Source of the DNA: Paracholeplasma morum
Lineage (GTDB): Bacteria > Bacillota_I > Bacilli_A > Acholeplasmatales > UBA5453
Direction of reading: 5' to 3'
Length of the DNA: 63,592 bases
Assembly (NCBI RefSeq): GCF_016907055.1
Contig: NZ_JAFBBG010000008.1
Span: forward strand, 1-63,592
This document shows, piece by piece, positions 45,960-54,129 of the stretch. The translations under genes were made by a program, and so were the position numbers. A model generated the notes under the pieces. The model worked only from the letters and a program-made list of their open reading frames with translations, did not search any database and was not told the origin of the DNA. The first letter of the stretch is position 1, and each line of letters begins with the position of its first letter.

Positions 45960-46381
45960 TGACCTCATACATTGGTCTTGATTTAGGTGAAAAAACACTT
46001 GGCATAGCCAGAAGTGACTCAGGGATTTTAGCACAAGCGATAATGACCTACCGATTTTATGAAAATCACTATGACGATGCCAGTAAGTTTATCAACAATT
46101 ACATCAACCAAGAACAAATCGATGTGGTGGTTCTAGGCTATCCGAAGCATATGAACAATGATATAGGCATTCGTGCCAAAATCAGCGAATCATTTAAGGA
46201 AATGATTGAAAAAGAAACAAAAGCAACCGTTATTCTTTGGGATGAAAGGCTCTCAACCTTTCATGCACAAAACCAAATGATTGAAGCAGGCGTAAAAAGA
46301 GATAAGCGTAAAAAGAAAAAAGATGAAATGGCTGCCCAAATCATCTTGCAGAGCTATCTAGACTACAAAGGAGCGATATAA
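45959..46381 (+). CDS. ruvX: Putative pre-16S rRNA nuclease (RuvX/YqgF)
   Basis: 140 aa from the ATG at 45959 (AAGGAG upstream), overlapping the alaS stop. IGLDLGEKTLGIARSD is the RNase H-like first strand with the catalytic Asp; VVLGYPKHMNND and LWDERLSTFHAQ follow; RKKKKDEMAAQIILQSYLD closes with the last acidic residue. Thought to process the 5' end of 16S rRNA. Gene order alaS-ruvX-yrzB matches Bacillus. Confidence 0.93.
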   Translation: MTSYIGLDLGEKTLGIARSDSGILAQAIMTYRFYENHYDDASKFINNYINQEQIDVVVLGYPKHMNNDIGIRAKISESFKEMIEKETKATVILWDERLSTFHAQNQMIEAGVKRDKRKKKKDEMAAQIILQSYLDYKGAI

Positions 46382-46671
46382 TGGATGAAAACAAATTAAC
46401 CATCATTTACGATGGCGAAGAAGTAATGTGCGATATTCTATTCACACATTACAGCGAAGAAACTATGAAAAACTATGTTGTTTTTCAATTTTCTGACCGC
46501 GATGAAATTAGTGCAGCAGTATTCGTTGAGACTGAGAATGGCGAAGGCTATTTCGAAGACGTGCAAACAGACGAAGAATGGGAAATGCTTGATGAGTTGT
46601 TAGAAAACTTCATTGGCGATTCTCAAGAATCCGACGATGCAGATGACGATGAAGATGCAGAAGAAGCTTAA
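46381..46671 (+). CDS. DUF1292 protein (YrzB family)
   Basis: 96 aa, strongly acidic (C-terminus GDSQESDDADDDEDAEEA). KLTIIYDGEEVMCDILFTHYSE...NYVVF and DEEWEMLDELLENF match DUF1292, found beside ruvX in most Firmicutes. Function unknown. Start overlaps the ruvX stop; its end overlaps the likely start of trmR. Confidence 0.9.
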   Translation: MDENKLTIIYDGEEVMCDILFTHYSEETMKNYVVFQFSDRDEISAAVFVETENGEGYFEDVQTDEEWEMLDELLENFIGDSQESDDADDDEDAEEA

Positions 46672-47230
46672 TGAACTCAAACTAAAAGCCCTAGAGAATC
46701 AAATACCAATCCTATCTGACGATGGGCTTTTATTTTTGGTTAAAACGATTTTAGATCATAAAGCTAAGACCATTCTCGAGATTGGATCGGCAGTTGGGTA
46801 TAGTGCCATCGCAATGGTGGTTCATACAAATGCATCGGTTGTTACCATTGAACGTGATGAAGCACGTTACCTACAAGCTGTCGAAAACGTTAAAAGTTTT
46901 GGCTTAGAATCAAAGATTAAAGTATTACTTCAAGACGCATTAACAGAAGATGTATCGGGCTTATATGACTGTATATTTGTTGATGCAGCCAAAGCACAAT
47001 ATGAGAAATTCTTCTTAAAATATCAAAACCAATTAACTGAAAACGGATTTATCATTACAGATAACTTAAATTTTCACCATTTGGATATAACCAAAGTTAA
47101 GCGTGGGACAAGAAATCTCATCAAGCGACTTAACGGGTTTAAAACATTTTTACAAGAAAACAAAGAATTCGAAACGTCATTTACAGATATTGGTGATGGC
47201 ATGAGCGTATCAGTGAGGAAACCGCTATGA
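46649..47230 (+). CDS. trmR: tRNA 5-hydroxyuridine methyltransferase TrmR (YrrM)
   Basis: About 193 aa. Class I SAM fold: KTILEIGSAVGYSAIAM (motif I), VVTIERDEARYLQA (motif II), YDCIFVDAAKAQYEKFF (motif IV) and IITDNLNFH. The O-methyltransferase-3 type plus its neighbours identify it with Bacillus YrrM/TrmR, which methylates ho5U34 to mo5U34 in tRNA. Start uncertain: ATGs at 46643, 46649 and 46655 all lie inside the acidic tail of the preceding gene without a clear ribosome site, so translation is probably coupled. Confidence 0.85.
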   Translation: MKMQKKLNELKLKALENQIPILSDDGLLFLVKTILDHKAKTILEIGSAVGYSAIAMVVHTNASVVTIERDEARYLQAVENVKSFGLESKIKVLLQDALTEDVSGLYDCIFVDAAKAQYEKFFLKYQNQLTENGFIITDNLNFHHLDITKVKRGTRNLIKRLNGFKTFLQENKEFETSFTDIGDGMSVSVRKPL

Positions 47231-48108
47231 AGAAATTAGTAACATTATTTGAAGTGAACTCAATCGAGTTCTTAAAGAACTACTGTGATGGGTTTATCGT
47301 GGGACAAGATAAAGTCTCTACAAGACTAACAAGAAGTTTTAGTTCTGAAGAGATTGTCATTGCTTCCAACATGGCCAAAGACGCACAAAAAGAAGTATAT
47401 ATCCTTATGAACCGCATTTTGCACGATAAAGATGAACACCACTACGAAGACTTTATCAAGAGTGTCGATAGTGAGGCAATCACAGGATACATTATTGCCG
47501 ATATAGGTGTGTTATCGATTGCCAAAAAGTTGAATATCCTTCATAAGATGGTTTATAATCCTGAAACTTTATTGGCGAATGTCTTTGATGTTCACTACTA
47601 TCATGAACAAGGCATTAAAGGTGTTTTCTTAGCTAAGGAAATTATTTTGGAAGACATCATTGAAATTGGGAAAAATAGACCATATCCACTCTTTATGTAC
47701 ATTCATGGATATTTAGATATGTTTTATTCCAAAAGGCAACTAGTAAATGCTTATTTTGAAAATAAGAACCTTCCAAATCCTTATCATGACAAACGAAACT
47801 TATCTGTGGTAGAAGAAAAAAGACCTGAGTTTCGCTATAAAGCTTTGGAAGATGAAGCAGGTACACATATCTTTAGAGAAAATGTGTTTTGCGGATTACC
47901 TTATGTAGATGAACTTAGTAATTCAGTCGATTATATTGTTTTTGATACCATTTTTCACGACGATCAATACACACTAGAGATTTTAAAATACTATCAAGAA
48001 CCATCCGAAGAAGCAAAAGCACAAATTTTGGATAACTATAAAGAAAAATGGGATACGGGCTTCTTATTTAAGAAGACTGTATATAAACCTAAGAAGGTAT
48101 TGAAATGA
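47227..48108 (+). CDS. trhP1: Peptidase U32-like protein TrhP1 (YrrN)
   Basis: 293 aa. A U32-type TIM-barrel fragment without the Cys cluster of the larger U32 proteins: KLVTLFEVNSIEFLKNYCDGFIVG start, GYIIADIGVLSIAKKLN and KMVYNPETLLAN in the middle. Its position before the full-length U32 gene and after trmR is that of Bacillus yrrN. Known to act with TrhP2 in the prephenate-dependent, oxygen-independent hydroxylation of tRNA U34. Start overlaps the trmR stop and stop overlaps the trhP2 start. Confidence 0.82.
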   Translation: MKKLVTLFEVNSIEFLKNYCDGFIVGQDKVSTRLTRSFSSEEIVIASNMAKDAQKEVYILMNRILHDKDEHHYEDFIKSVDSEAITGYIIADIGVLSIAKKLNILHKMVYNPETLLANVFDVHYYHEQGIKGVFLAKEIILEDIIEIGKNRPYPLFMYIHGYLDMFYSKRQLVNAYFENKNLPNPYHDKRNLSVVEEKRPEFRYKALEDEAGTHIFRENVFCGLPYVDELSNSVDYIVFDTIFHDDQYTLEILKYYQEPSEEAKAQILDNYKEKWDTGFLFKKTVYKPKKVLK

Positions 48109-49289
48109 CAGAACTATTAGCGCCAGCAGGCGATTTAGAAAAACTAAAAATAGCAATCTTATATGGGGCAGATGCGGTATTCATTGGTGGACAAGAGTTT
48201 TCATTACGTGCAAGAGCATCCAACTTCACATTGGCAGACATCAAAGAAGGTGCTGACTTCGCGCACCAATTTGGCAAAAAACTCTATGTAACAACCAATA
48301 TTATTCCACATAATGAAAATATGGGTGAATTAATTGAGTATCTAAAGGGATTAGAAAGTGCTGGTGTAGACGCGATAATTGCGGCTAGCCCATATATCGT
48401 AAAAACCGCTTTGGATCATACAAGTATTCCAGTTCATATTTCCACTCAACAATCGGTGGTTAACAGTAGCGCTGTTAAATTTTGGAAAGATATGGGCGCC
48501 GAACGTGTTGTATTAGGTCGTGAACTTGACATTGATGAAATTAGTGAGATTACTTCGAAATCAGAAGTTGAGATTGAAGTATTCATTCATGGCGGAATGT
48601 GTGCTTCCTACAGTGGAAGATGTACCCTTTCGAATAATATGACTGATCGTGACGCAAACAGAGGTGGCTGTGCCCATAGTTGTCGTTGGAATTACGATTT
48701 ATATAGTGATGATGAAAAGATATCAGACGACTCAATGCCGTTTTCAATGTCTTCTAAAGACTTACAAACTTTGAGGTTCATCCCTAAATTAATGGATGCA
48801 AATGTAGCGTCACTTAAAATCGAAGGGCGTATGAAGAGTATTCACTATATTGCTACGGTTGTAAGAACTTACCGGTTACTAATTGATGAGTATACACAAA
48901 CTGGTACGGTTAAAGATATGAATTATTATGAAGAAGAAATTCGAAAAGCAGAAAATAGACTTACCTCATACGGGTTTTTAGCTGGGATGCCAAAGGCAGA
49001 ACAACAACTATATAACTTACGCAGTGAAGAACCAACAAAAGAATTCTTAGGCATCGTCATTGATTATGATGCAATTACAGGGTATGCGACGATTGAACAA
49101 CGTAATCACTTTAAACCAGGTGAAGAAGTGGAGCTTGTTGGACCAAAATACCAACGTAAAACGGTCGTTGAAAACATCTATGATGAACAAATGAATCTAT
49201 TAGATGCAGCAAGACACCCTAAACAAATCTTGAAAATCAAAGTGCCTTTTGAAGTTCATGCCTTTGATATGTTAAGAAAAGTACTATGA
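48105..49289 (+). CDS. trhP2: Peptidase U32-family tRNA hydroxylation protein TrhP2 (YrrO)
   Basis: 394 aa. ELLAPAGDLEKLKIAILYGADAVFIGG is the classical U32 start; EVFIHGGMCASYSGRCTLS with later NRGGCAHSCRW holds four Cys that bind an iron-sulphur cluster; DLQTLRFIPKLMDANVASLKIEGRMK is the second signature. A C-terminal barrel follows. Partner of TrhP1 in ho5U34 formation. Part of the alaS-to-greA conserved order. Confidence 0.9.
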   Translation: MTELLAPAGDLEKLKIAILYGADAVFIGGQEFSLRARASNFTLADIKEGADFAHQFGKKLYVTTNIIPHNENMGELIEYLKGLESAGVDAIIAASPYIVKTALDHTSIPVHISTQQSVVNSSAVKFWKDMGAERVVLGRELDIDEISEITSKSEVEIEVFIHGGMCASYSGRCTLSNNMTDRDANRGGCAHSCRWNYDLYSDDEKISDDSMPFSMSSKDLQTLRFIPKLMDANVASLKIEGRMKSIHYIATVVRTYRLLIDEYTQTGTVKDMNYYEEEIRKAENRLTSYGFLAGMPKAEQQLYNLRSEEPTKEFLGIVIDYDAITGYATIEQRNHFKPGEEVELVGPKYQRKTVVENIYDEQMNLLDAARHPKQILKIKVPFEVHAFDMLRKVL

Positions 49290-49924
49290 TTTTAATTAAG
49301 GGTGAGAAAACACTGCGCTTTGAATTTGAGACTAAAAAAATCAAACACGCCTATTTTCATTTTAAAGACGATTATGTACTAATAACTCGTCCTAAACATA
49401 TTAGTGATCAAGAAATCATTAATTATATTCATAAAAAATATGATCTGTTTTATGAAAAAATGACTCGACAAATAACCATCCCTAATTATTTTGGGTTGAC
49501 GAAATCTATCACCTACATCCAAAGTAAAAGATTTAGTTATGACGTTGGTGATGAAGTCACAATCTACTACACAAAAACCGAGGAAGAAGCACTTAAGAGG
49601 TTTTATAAAGAAGTATTGAAAACAAAGTTAATGGAACTCGAGGATTGGCTCTTTGAGGCTTTAAAACCAATAGGTTTGAAACCACTTCCAACGGAAATAA
49701 AATGGCTAAAATCCAAATATGGCAGTTGTCATATTAGAAAAAAAGTCATTACTCTAAATGCCTATCTTGCAAAACTAGACCCCATCTATCTTAAATACGT
49801 ATTGATGCATGAATACGCACACATACTTGTGCCCAATCATCAAAAACCGTTCTATGATGTCTTAGATCTACTAATGCCTGGGCACAAAGAAATACAAAAA
49901 GCATTAAAGAAACATCATCTTTAA
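49286..49924 (+). CDS. YgjP-like zinc metallopeptidase-fold protein (M48/DUF45)
   Basis: 212 aa. The C-terminal half has KSKYGSCHIRKKVITLNAYLAKLDPIYLKYV followed by LMHEYAHILVPNHQKPFYDVL, the HExxH zinc site plus third His region of YgjP/DUF45 proteins. Function in bacteria is not settled. Start overlaps the trhP2 stop, so it is the last gene of this operon; Bacillus has udk at this place instead. Confidence 0.85.
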   Translation: MILIKGEKTLRFEFETKKIKHAYFHFKDDYVLITRPKHISDQEIINYIHKKYDLFYEKMTRQITIPNYFGLTKSITYIQSKRFSYDVGDEVTIYYTKTEEEALKRFYKEVLKTKLMELEDWLFEALKPIGLKPLPTEIKWLKSKYGSCHIRKKVITLNAYLAKLDPIYLKYVLMHEYAHILVPNHQKPFYDVLDLLMPGHKEIQKALKKHHL

Positions 49925-49983
49925 CTATCTAATTCATAGGAATTATAGTATAATTATAAAATGTAAAACAAGGAGTGAATTTT

Positions 49984-50460
49984 ATGGCAAAAAATAAACA
50001 GGTCTTTGAATTGACCCAAGAAGGTGTCGATCAGTTAAGAGCTGAGTTATCTCACTTAAAAGATGTAAAACGTCCTGAAAACGTCATCGCGCTTCAAGAA
50101 GCTCGTGCACAAGGGGACTTATCTGAAAACGCTGATTATGATGCAGCTAGAGATGAACAAGCAAGAATTGAAGCGCGCATCAAAGAAATTGAAAATATCT
50201 TAGAAAACTTTAAATTAATTAAAGCATCTTCCGATAACAAAGTTACAACCGGGAAAACAGTAACATTATTCTTCGTAGAAAAGAAGAAAACTGTAGATTA
50301 TCAATTGGTTGGAACCATTGAAGCAAACCCAATGTTAAATAAGATTTCAACAGATTCACCTGTTGGAAAAGCAATCATTGGTGCTGTTGAAGGGGATTCT
50401 GTAGAAGTACACCTAGAAACAGGCAAATCGTTCCATGTCCAAATACTAGACATTAAATAG
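49984..50460 (+). CDS. greA: Transcription elongation factor GreA
   Basis: 158 aa from the ATG at 49984 (AAGGAG 8 nt upstream; a TATAAT-like -10 lies near 49950). The N-terminal coiled coil carries the tip motif DLSENADYDAARDEQ with the acidic pair that helps RNA cleavage by polymerase; the C-terminal FKBP-like domain ends ISTDSPVGKAIIGAVEGDSVEV. Rescues backtracked RNA polymerase. Confidence 0.96.
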   Translation: MAKNKQVFELTQEGVDQLRAELSHLKDVKRPENVIALQEARAQGDLSENADYDAARDEQARIEARIKEIENILENFKLIKASSDNKVTTGKTVTLFFVEKKKTVDYQLVGTIEANPMLNKISTDSPVGKAIIGAVEGDSVEVHLETGKSFHVQILDIK

Positions 50461-50461
50461 T

Positions 50462-51016
50462 ATGGCGAAGAAACGTTATTTGAATTTTATTCCTAATGAA
50501 CATCAAAAATCGGTGAACAACATCGATTTTTTAGGTTTATATCAGAAAGGATTCCGAGTATGTTTAATTGATATCGATAACACATTGGTATCTTATCAAG
50601 AACATACACCTAATGAAAAGACCATTAACCTACTCAATGAAATCGAACAAATTGGCTTTAAAATCCTATTAATCTCTAACAACAATAAACAAAGGGTATC
50701 ACTCTTTTCAAAGGATTTAAAGTACCCATATTTAGCGAGTGCTCGTAAGCCTCTTAAAAAAGGGTTTAAGAAAGCACTTAAACTGTTGGGGGTTAACGAT
50801 AAGACCACGGTAATAAACATTGGCGATCAAATCATGACCGATATTTTAGGTGGAAATCGAATGGGTTTTTACACTATTTTTGTGAATCCGATCATGAGAA
50901 AGTCTGACATCCTACCAACACGAATTAACCGAAAAATGGAAGCTTTTTTCTTGAAAAAGGCGAAAAAACACCATAAAGAACTGTATAAAGAGAGGTTTTT
51001 AGATGAAAAAATGTAG
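50462..51016 (+). CDS. yqeG: HAD-IIIA phosphatase (YqeG family)
   Basis: 184 aa. FRVCLIDIDNTLVSYQEH (DxDxT nucleophile motif), ILLISNNN (motif II), ARKPLKKGFKKAL (motif III Lys) and VINIGDQIMTDILGGNRMG (motif IV). Substrate unknown; may act on phosphatidylglycerol phosphate in some bacteria. Begins 1 nt after greA and overlaps yqeH, as in the conserved Firmicute yqeG-yqeH pair. Confidence 0.9.
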   Translation: MAKKRYLNFIPNEHQKSVNNIDFLGLYQKGFRVCLIDIDNTLVSYQEHTPNEKTINLLNEIEQIGFKILLISNNNKQRVSLFSKDLKYPYLASARKPLKKGFKKALKLLGVNDKTTVINIGDQIMTDILGGNRMGFYTIFVNPIMRKSDILPTRINRKMEAFFLKKAKKHHKELYKERFLDEKM

Positions 51017-52046
51017 TGGTTGTGGCGTTATTCTACAAACAAACACCGAAAAAGCCTTAGGATATGTCAAGTCTATAGAACATGATTTATGTGTGGATTG
51101 TTTTAATTTGAAAAATTACTCAAAAGTAACGAATCAAGAAATCTTAAAAGGCGATATGCCAACGATTAAAGAAGAAGCTTTGATCATCTATGTACTAAGT
51201 GTTAATCACTTGTCATTAAGACTGAAGTATCGTTTAGATAGACATTTCCCAAATTCGAAAACAATACTCGTTTTAAACCACCTAGATACGCTTGAAAAAA
51301 GTGTAAATATCAACCGAATGATTCATAAAATACGTGAAGAAGCAAACATCCTTAAAATGCGTTTTGAAGAAATAATTCCGGTTTCTGCTCTTCAAAACTA
51401 TAATATTGACCTTTTAATCGATACGATTAGTCACTATCAAAACCATCAAAATGTTTACTTAGTAGGATTCCAAAACTCAGGAAAATCCTTACTATTTAGA
51501 CGTATTGCTGAAAAAATGAAACATAGAACGAACGTTTTATCTGGTAAAAAACCAGGTTTAACACAGGGAGAATTTGACATGCCATTTAATGATCGAAAGA
51601 TTATTGATACCCCAGGTATTTTCCTTGACGGTGGTATTGCAGAATTTCTACCATATGAGGCTTATAAAGAACTATTGATTGAATCAAGAGTTAAACCAAC
51701 GATTTATCAACTAGACGAACAACAATCGGTTTATCTAGATGGCATTGGGGTATTTTCCTACTTAGAAGGTGGATTCAAGGGGATTAGTTTTTATGCATCA
51801 TCTAAGATGCAATTGCATAGAACCAAATACGATTCATCCTACGTAAAGTTTGATTCAAGAAAAGAACACCTGTTCAAAAATAGTGTGTCAACTACCTTTG
51901 TCAAACAAGTCTTTAGAATCAAAGAAGCTAAAAGGTACGAAGTTGCATTTGCGGACATTGCCTTTGTCCATTTAATGGGACCAGCAGTCGTCGAGGTATA
52001 TACCCCTAAAGACTTTAGGGTGGTATTAAGTGAGGCGTTATACTAA
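51003..52046 (+). CDS. yqeH: Ribosome-biogenesis GTPase YqeH
   Basis: 347 aa. An N-terminal zinc finger (CSGCG...CVDCF) precedes a circularly permuted GTPase domain: G4 LNHLD and G5-like SAL come before G1 GFQNSGKSLL and G3 DTPG. A C-terminal domain ends the chain. YqeH is needed for 30S assembly. In line with its small genome the organism lacks aroE, yqeI and nadD between yqeH and yqeK here. Confidence 0.93.
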   Translation: MKKCSGCGVILQTNTEKALGYVKSIEHDLCVDCFNLKNYSKVTNQEILKGDMPTIKEEALIIYVLSVNHLSLRLKYRLDRHFPNSKTILVLNHLDTLEKSVNINRMIHKIREEANILKMRFEEIIPVSALQNYNIDLLIDTISHYQNHQNVYLVGFQNSGKSLLFRRIAEKMKHRTNVLSGKKPGLTQGEFDMPFNDRKIIDTPGIFLDGGIAEFLPYEAYKELLIESRVKPTIYQLDEQQSVYLDGIGVFSYLEGGFKGISFYASSKMQLHRTKYDSSYVKFDSRKEHLFKNSVSTTFVKQVFRIKEAKRYEVAFADIAFVHLMGPAVVEVYTPKDFRVVLSEALY

Positions 52047-52600
52047 TGGATTTTGAACGAATTCTTTTAGAAAAACTTGGAGATCATAAAGACCGTATAC
52101 GACATGTAAAGGGCGTATATGAACGCGCTCTAGAACTTGGTTTAATTCATGGTGGAGACCCATTTGTTTTGAAACAAGCAGCACTATTACATGATTTATG
52201 TAAGTACGATACAATCGAATCTCAAGTAGAAATGATTGATGATCTAGAGCTAGTGAAGAAATATCAAGATACCAAAGTAGTTTATCACGCACTGGCTGCA
52301 GCCGCCTATGTAAAAAAAGTCCTAGGGATAAACGATCCGAAAGTGATTGAGGCGATTCAATACCATATGTGGGGTAAACCAGATATGAACTTGGAAACCA
52401 TGATTATCGTTGTTTCTGATTATTCGGAACCAAATAGACACTTTAAAGAAGCAAAAATTGTCTATGAACGTGCGCTAAAAGACCTTAAAGAAGCTTATTT
52501 ATTATCGCTTCAATTCACGGTAGAACACCTCTTAAAAGATAATGTTACACCACATATAGAACAACTAGAATGTATAGAGTATTACAAGGAGACGAAATGA
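52046..52600 (+). CDS. yqeK: HD-domain dinucleoside tetraphosphate hydrolase (YqeK)
   Basis: 184 aa. RHVKGVYERALEL, AALLHDLCKYD (HD motif), VYHALAAAAYV and AIQYHMWGKPDMN with VSDYSEPNR fit YqeK, which splits Ap4A symmetrically. Start overlaps the yqeH stop; its end overlaps rsfS. Confidence 0.9.
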   Translation: MDFERILLEKLGDHKDRIRHVKGVYERALELGLIHGGDPFVLKQAALLHDLCKYDTIESQVEMIDDLELVKKYQDTKVVYHALAAAAYVKKVLGINDPKVIEAIQYHMWGKPDMNLETMIIVVSDYSEPNRHFKEAKIVYERALKDLKEAYLLSLQFTVEHLLKDNVTPHIEQLECIEYYKETK

Positions 52601-52911
52601 ACTTATTAGAAAAAACGATCAAAACATTAGAATTGGTTAAACCAACCGACATCAGAGTATATGACATGGAGAAATCCTCGCCATTCTTCGATTATGTGGT
52701 TGTGGCTACCGCGAATGAACGACAAGCTAACGCCTTGGTTTCTTACCTTAAAGAAGCACTTCCTAATCAAATCAAAGGCATTGAAGGTAAAACAGGTGGT
52801 TGGTTATTGGTTGACCTTAAGGATATTATCATCCATATCTTCTCGGAAGAACAAAGAGACTTCTATGGCTTCGATAAACGCCTTATGGGGTTAAAAAGAG
52901 TCGAATTATAA
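52597..52911 (+). CDS. rsfS: Ribosome silencing factor RsfS
   Basis: 104 aa from the ATG at 52597 (AAGGAG upstream; ATGA overlap with yqeK). FDYVVVATANERQANALVSYLKE, EGKTGGWLLVDLKDIIIHIFSEEQRDFYGFDKRL is the RsfS/YbeB core. Binds ribosomal protein L14 and blocks subunit joining when nutrients are scarce. Confidence 0.95.
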   Translation: MNLLEKTIKTLELVKPTDIRVYDMEKSSPFFDYVVVATANERQANALVSYLKEALPNQIKGIEGKTGGWLLVDLKDIIIHIFSEEQRDFYGFDKRLMGLKRVEL

Positions 52912-52912
52912 C

Positions 52913-53560
52913 ATGAGTTTCGGAAAGGTTTATGAAGCTTTGGTTGAGGACATCGACTACGGACCAATTGTAGATTTCATTGTAAAAGAACTTGATCCAA
53001 ATAAGTCACTTTTGGATGCAGGCTGTGGAACAGGTGTTTTTCTAATTCCTCTATTAAAACTAGGGTTTCATGCGAGTGGGATTGACTTAGACTCAGAATC
53101 ACTAGCAATTGCTAGGGATAAAATGAGAGAAAATGCCCTATACGCACATTTATATGAACATGATTTACGAGAACCTATTAGAGCTAAGTATGACCAAATC
53201 ATCTTGCTAAATGATGTTGTGAATTATTTCAAAGGGGCTAAAAGGCTTTTTAAGAATTTGAAAAATGCCCTAAACGCCAAAGGTACGCTTTTGTTTGACG
53301 TTTATAAAGAAGAGTATTTATCCGTGATGGATGGGTACATAGAAACCGATACTGAACCATTTTATTATGAATGGAAAGTGTCCGTACACAATGCCTCTTT
53401 AAAGCATTCGATAACAACAACCGAAACTTACAAGGTGACACAATCCATTTATCCACTTAAATACTACACATCCATTTTAGAGAATCTAGGAATGGAAGTT
53501 ATCACGCTAGCAGGTCCTGATGAACGTAAGCACTATATCAAAGCAACTTTAAAAAAATAA
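52913..53560 (+). CDS. Class I SAM-dependent methyltransferase (YqeM family)
   Basis: 215 aa. SLLDAGCGTGVFLIPLL (motif I), ASGIDLDSESLAIARDKM (motif II), DQIILLNDVVNYF (motif IV). Position after rsfS matches Bacillus yqeM. Substrate unknown. Followed by a perfect terminator, so it ends the yqe operon. Confidence 0.88.
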   Translation: MSFGKVYEALVEDIDYGPIVDFIVKELDPNKSLLDAGCGTGVFLIPLLKLGFHASGIDLDSESLAIARDKMRENALYAHLYEHDLREPIRAKYDQIILLNDVVNYFKGAKRLFKNLKNALNAKGTLLFDVYKEEYLSVMDGYIETDTEPFYYEWKVSVHNASLKHSITTTETYKVTQSIYPLKYYTSILENLGMEVITLAGPDERKHYIKATLKK

Positions 53561-53561
53561 C

Positions 53562-53590
53562 GTAAAACCGACTGGTTTTACTTTTTTTTA
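53562..53590 (+). terminator. Intrinsic terminator of the yqe operon
   Basis: GTAAAACC-GACT-GGTTTTAC followed by eight or more T. Confidence 0.92.
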
Positions 53591-53625
53591 TAGTATTACG
53601 TTGTATTCATTAAATGGGTGATATA

Positions 53626-54129
53626 ATGAAAAAAATCAAAGTTGGTTTGTTCGTTTTGTTTTTACTATTATTAATCTTTATCCCTAAACTACTCAATAAA
53701 CCGGTAGAATCTAGAAAATTACAACCTATTGTAGTCCCTGAACTAATTAAAGTCGAGATTTATGGCGAAGTCAATCTTCCAGGTGTTTACTATGTTGAGT
53801 CTGGGACAACTTATGAGAAACTGATTAACTACGCGTTAGGTCCTAAACTTGAAGCGGACTTATCTACCATTAACTTAAAGGAACCAATTCTTGATTCCAT
53901 TAGAATAGAAATTAAGAAAAAAGATGAACCCGTTACTCAAAAAGTAAACATCAATACTGCGTCACTAGAAGAACTGGTTATGTTACCTAGTATCGGTGAA
54001 GCAACCGCTAAAAGAATCATCGAGTACCGCCAAAAAAACGGTGCATTTCTAACGATTTCGGATTTAAAACAAGTATCTGGCATTGGCGATCAAACCTTTG
54101 AAAAACTTAAAAACCTTATTACCGTCTAA
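53626..54129 (+). CDS. comEA: Competence protein ComEA (DNA receptor)
   Basis: 167 aa from the ATG at 53626 (GGGTGA upstream; an ATG 12 nt earlier is possible). One N-terminal membrane helix (about residues 5-20), an SLBB-type domain (VEIYGEVNLPGVYYVESG...), and a C-terminal helix-hairpin-helix (VNINTASLEELVMLPSIGEATAKRIIEYRQ...QVSGIGDQTFEKL) that binds double-stranded DNA. Works with ComEC in DNA uptake; overlaps comEC by about 47 nt. Confidence 0.93.
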   Translation: MKKIKVGLFVLFLLLLIFIPKLLNKPVESRKLQPIVVPELIKVEIYGEVNLPGVYYVESGTTYEKLINYALGPKLEADLSTINLKEPILDSIRIEIKKKDEPVTQKVNINTASLEELVMLPSIGEATAKRIIEYRQKNGAFLTISDLKQVSGIGDQTFEKLKNLITV

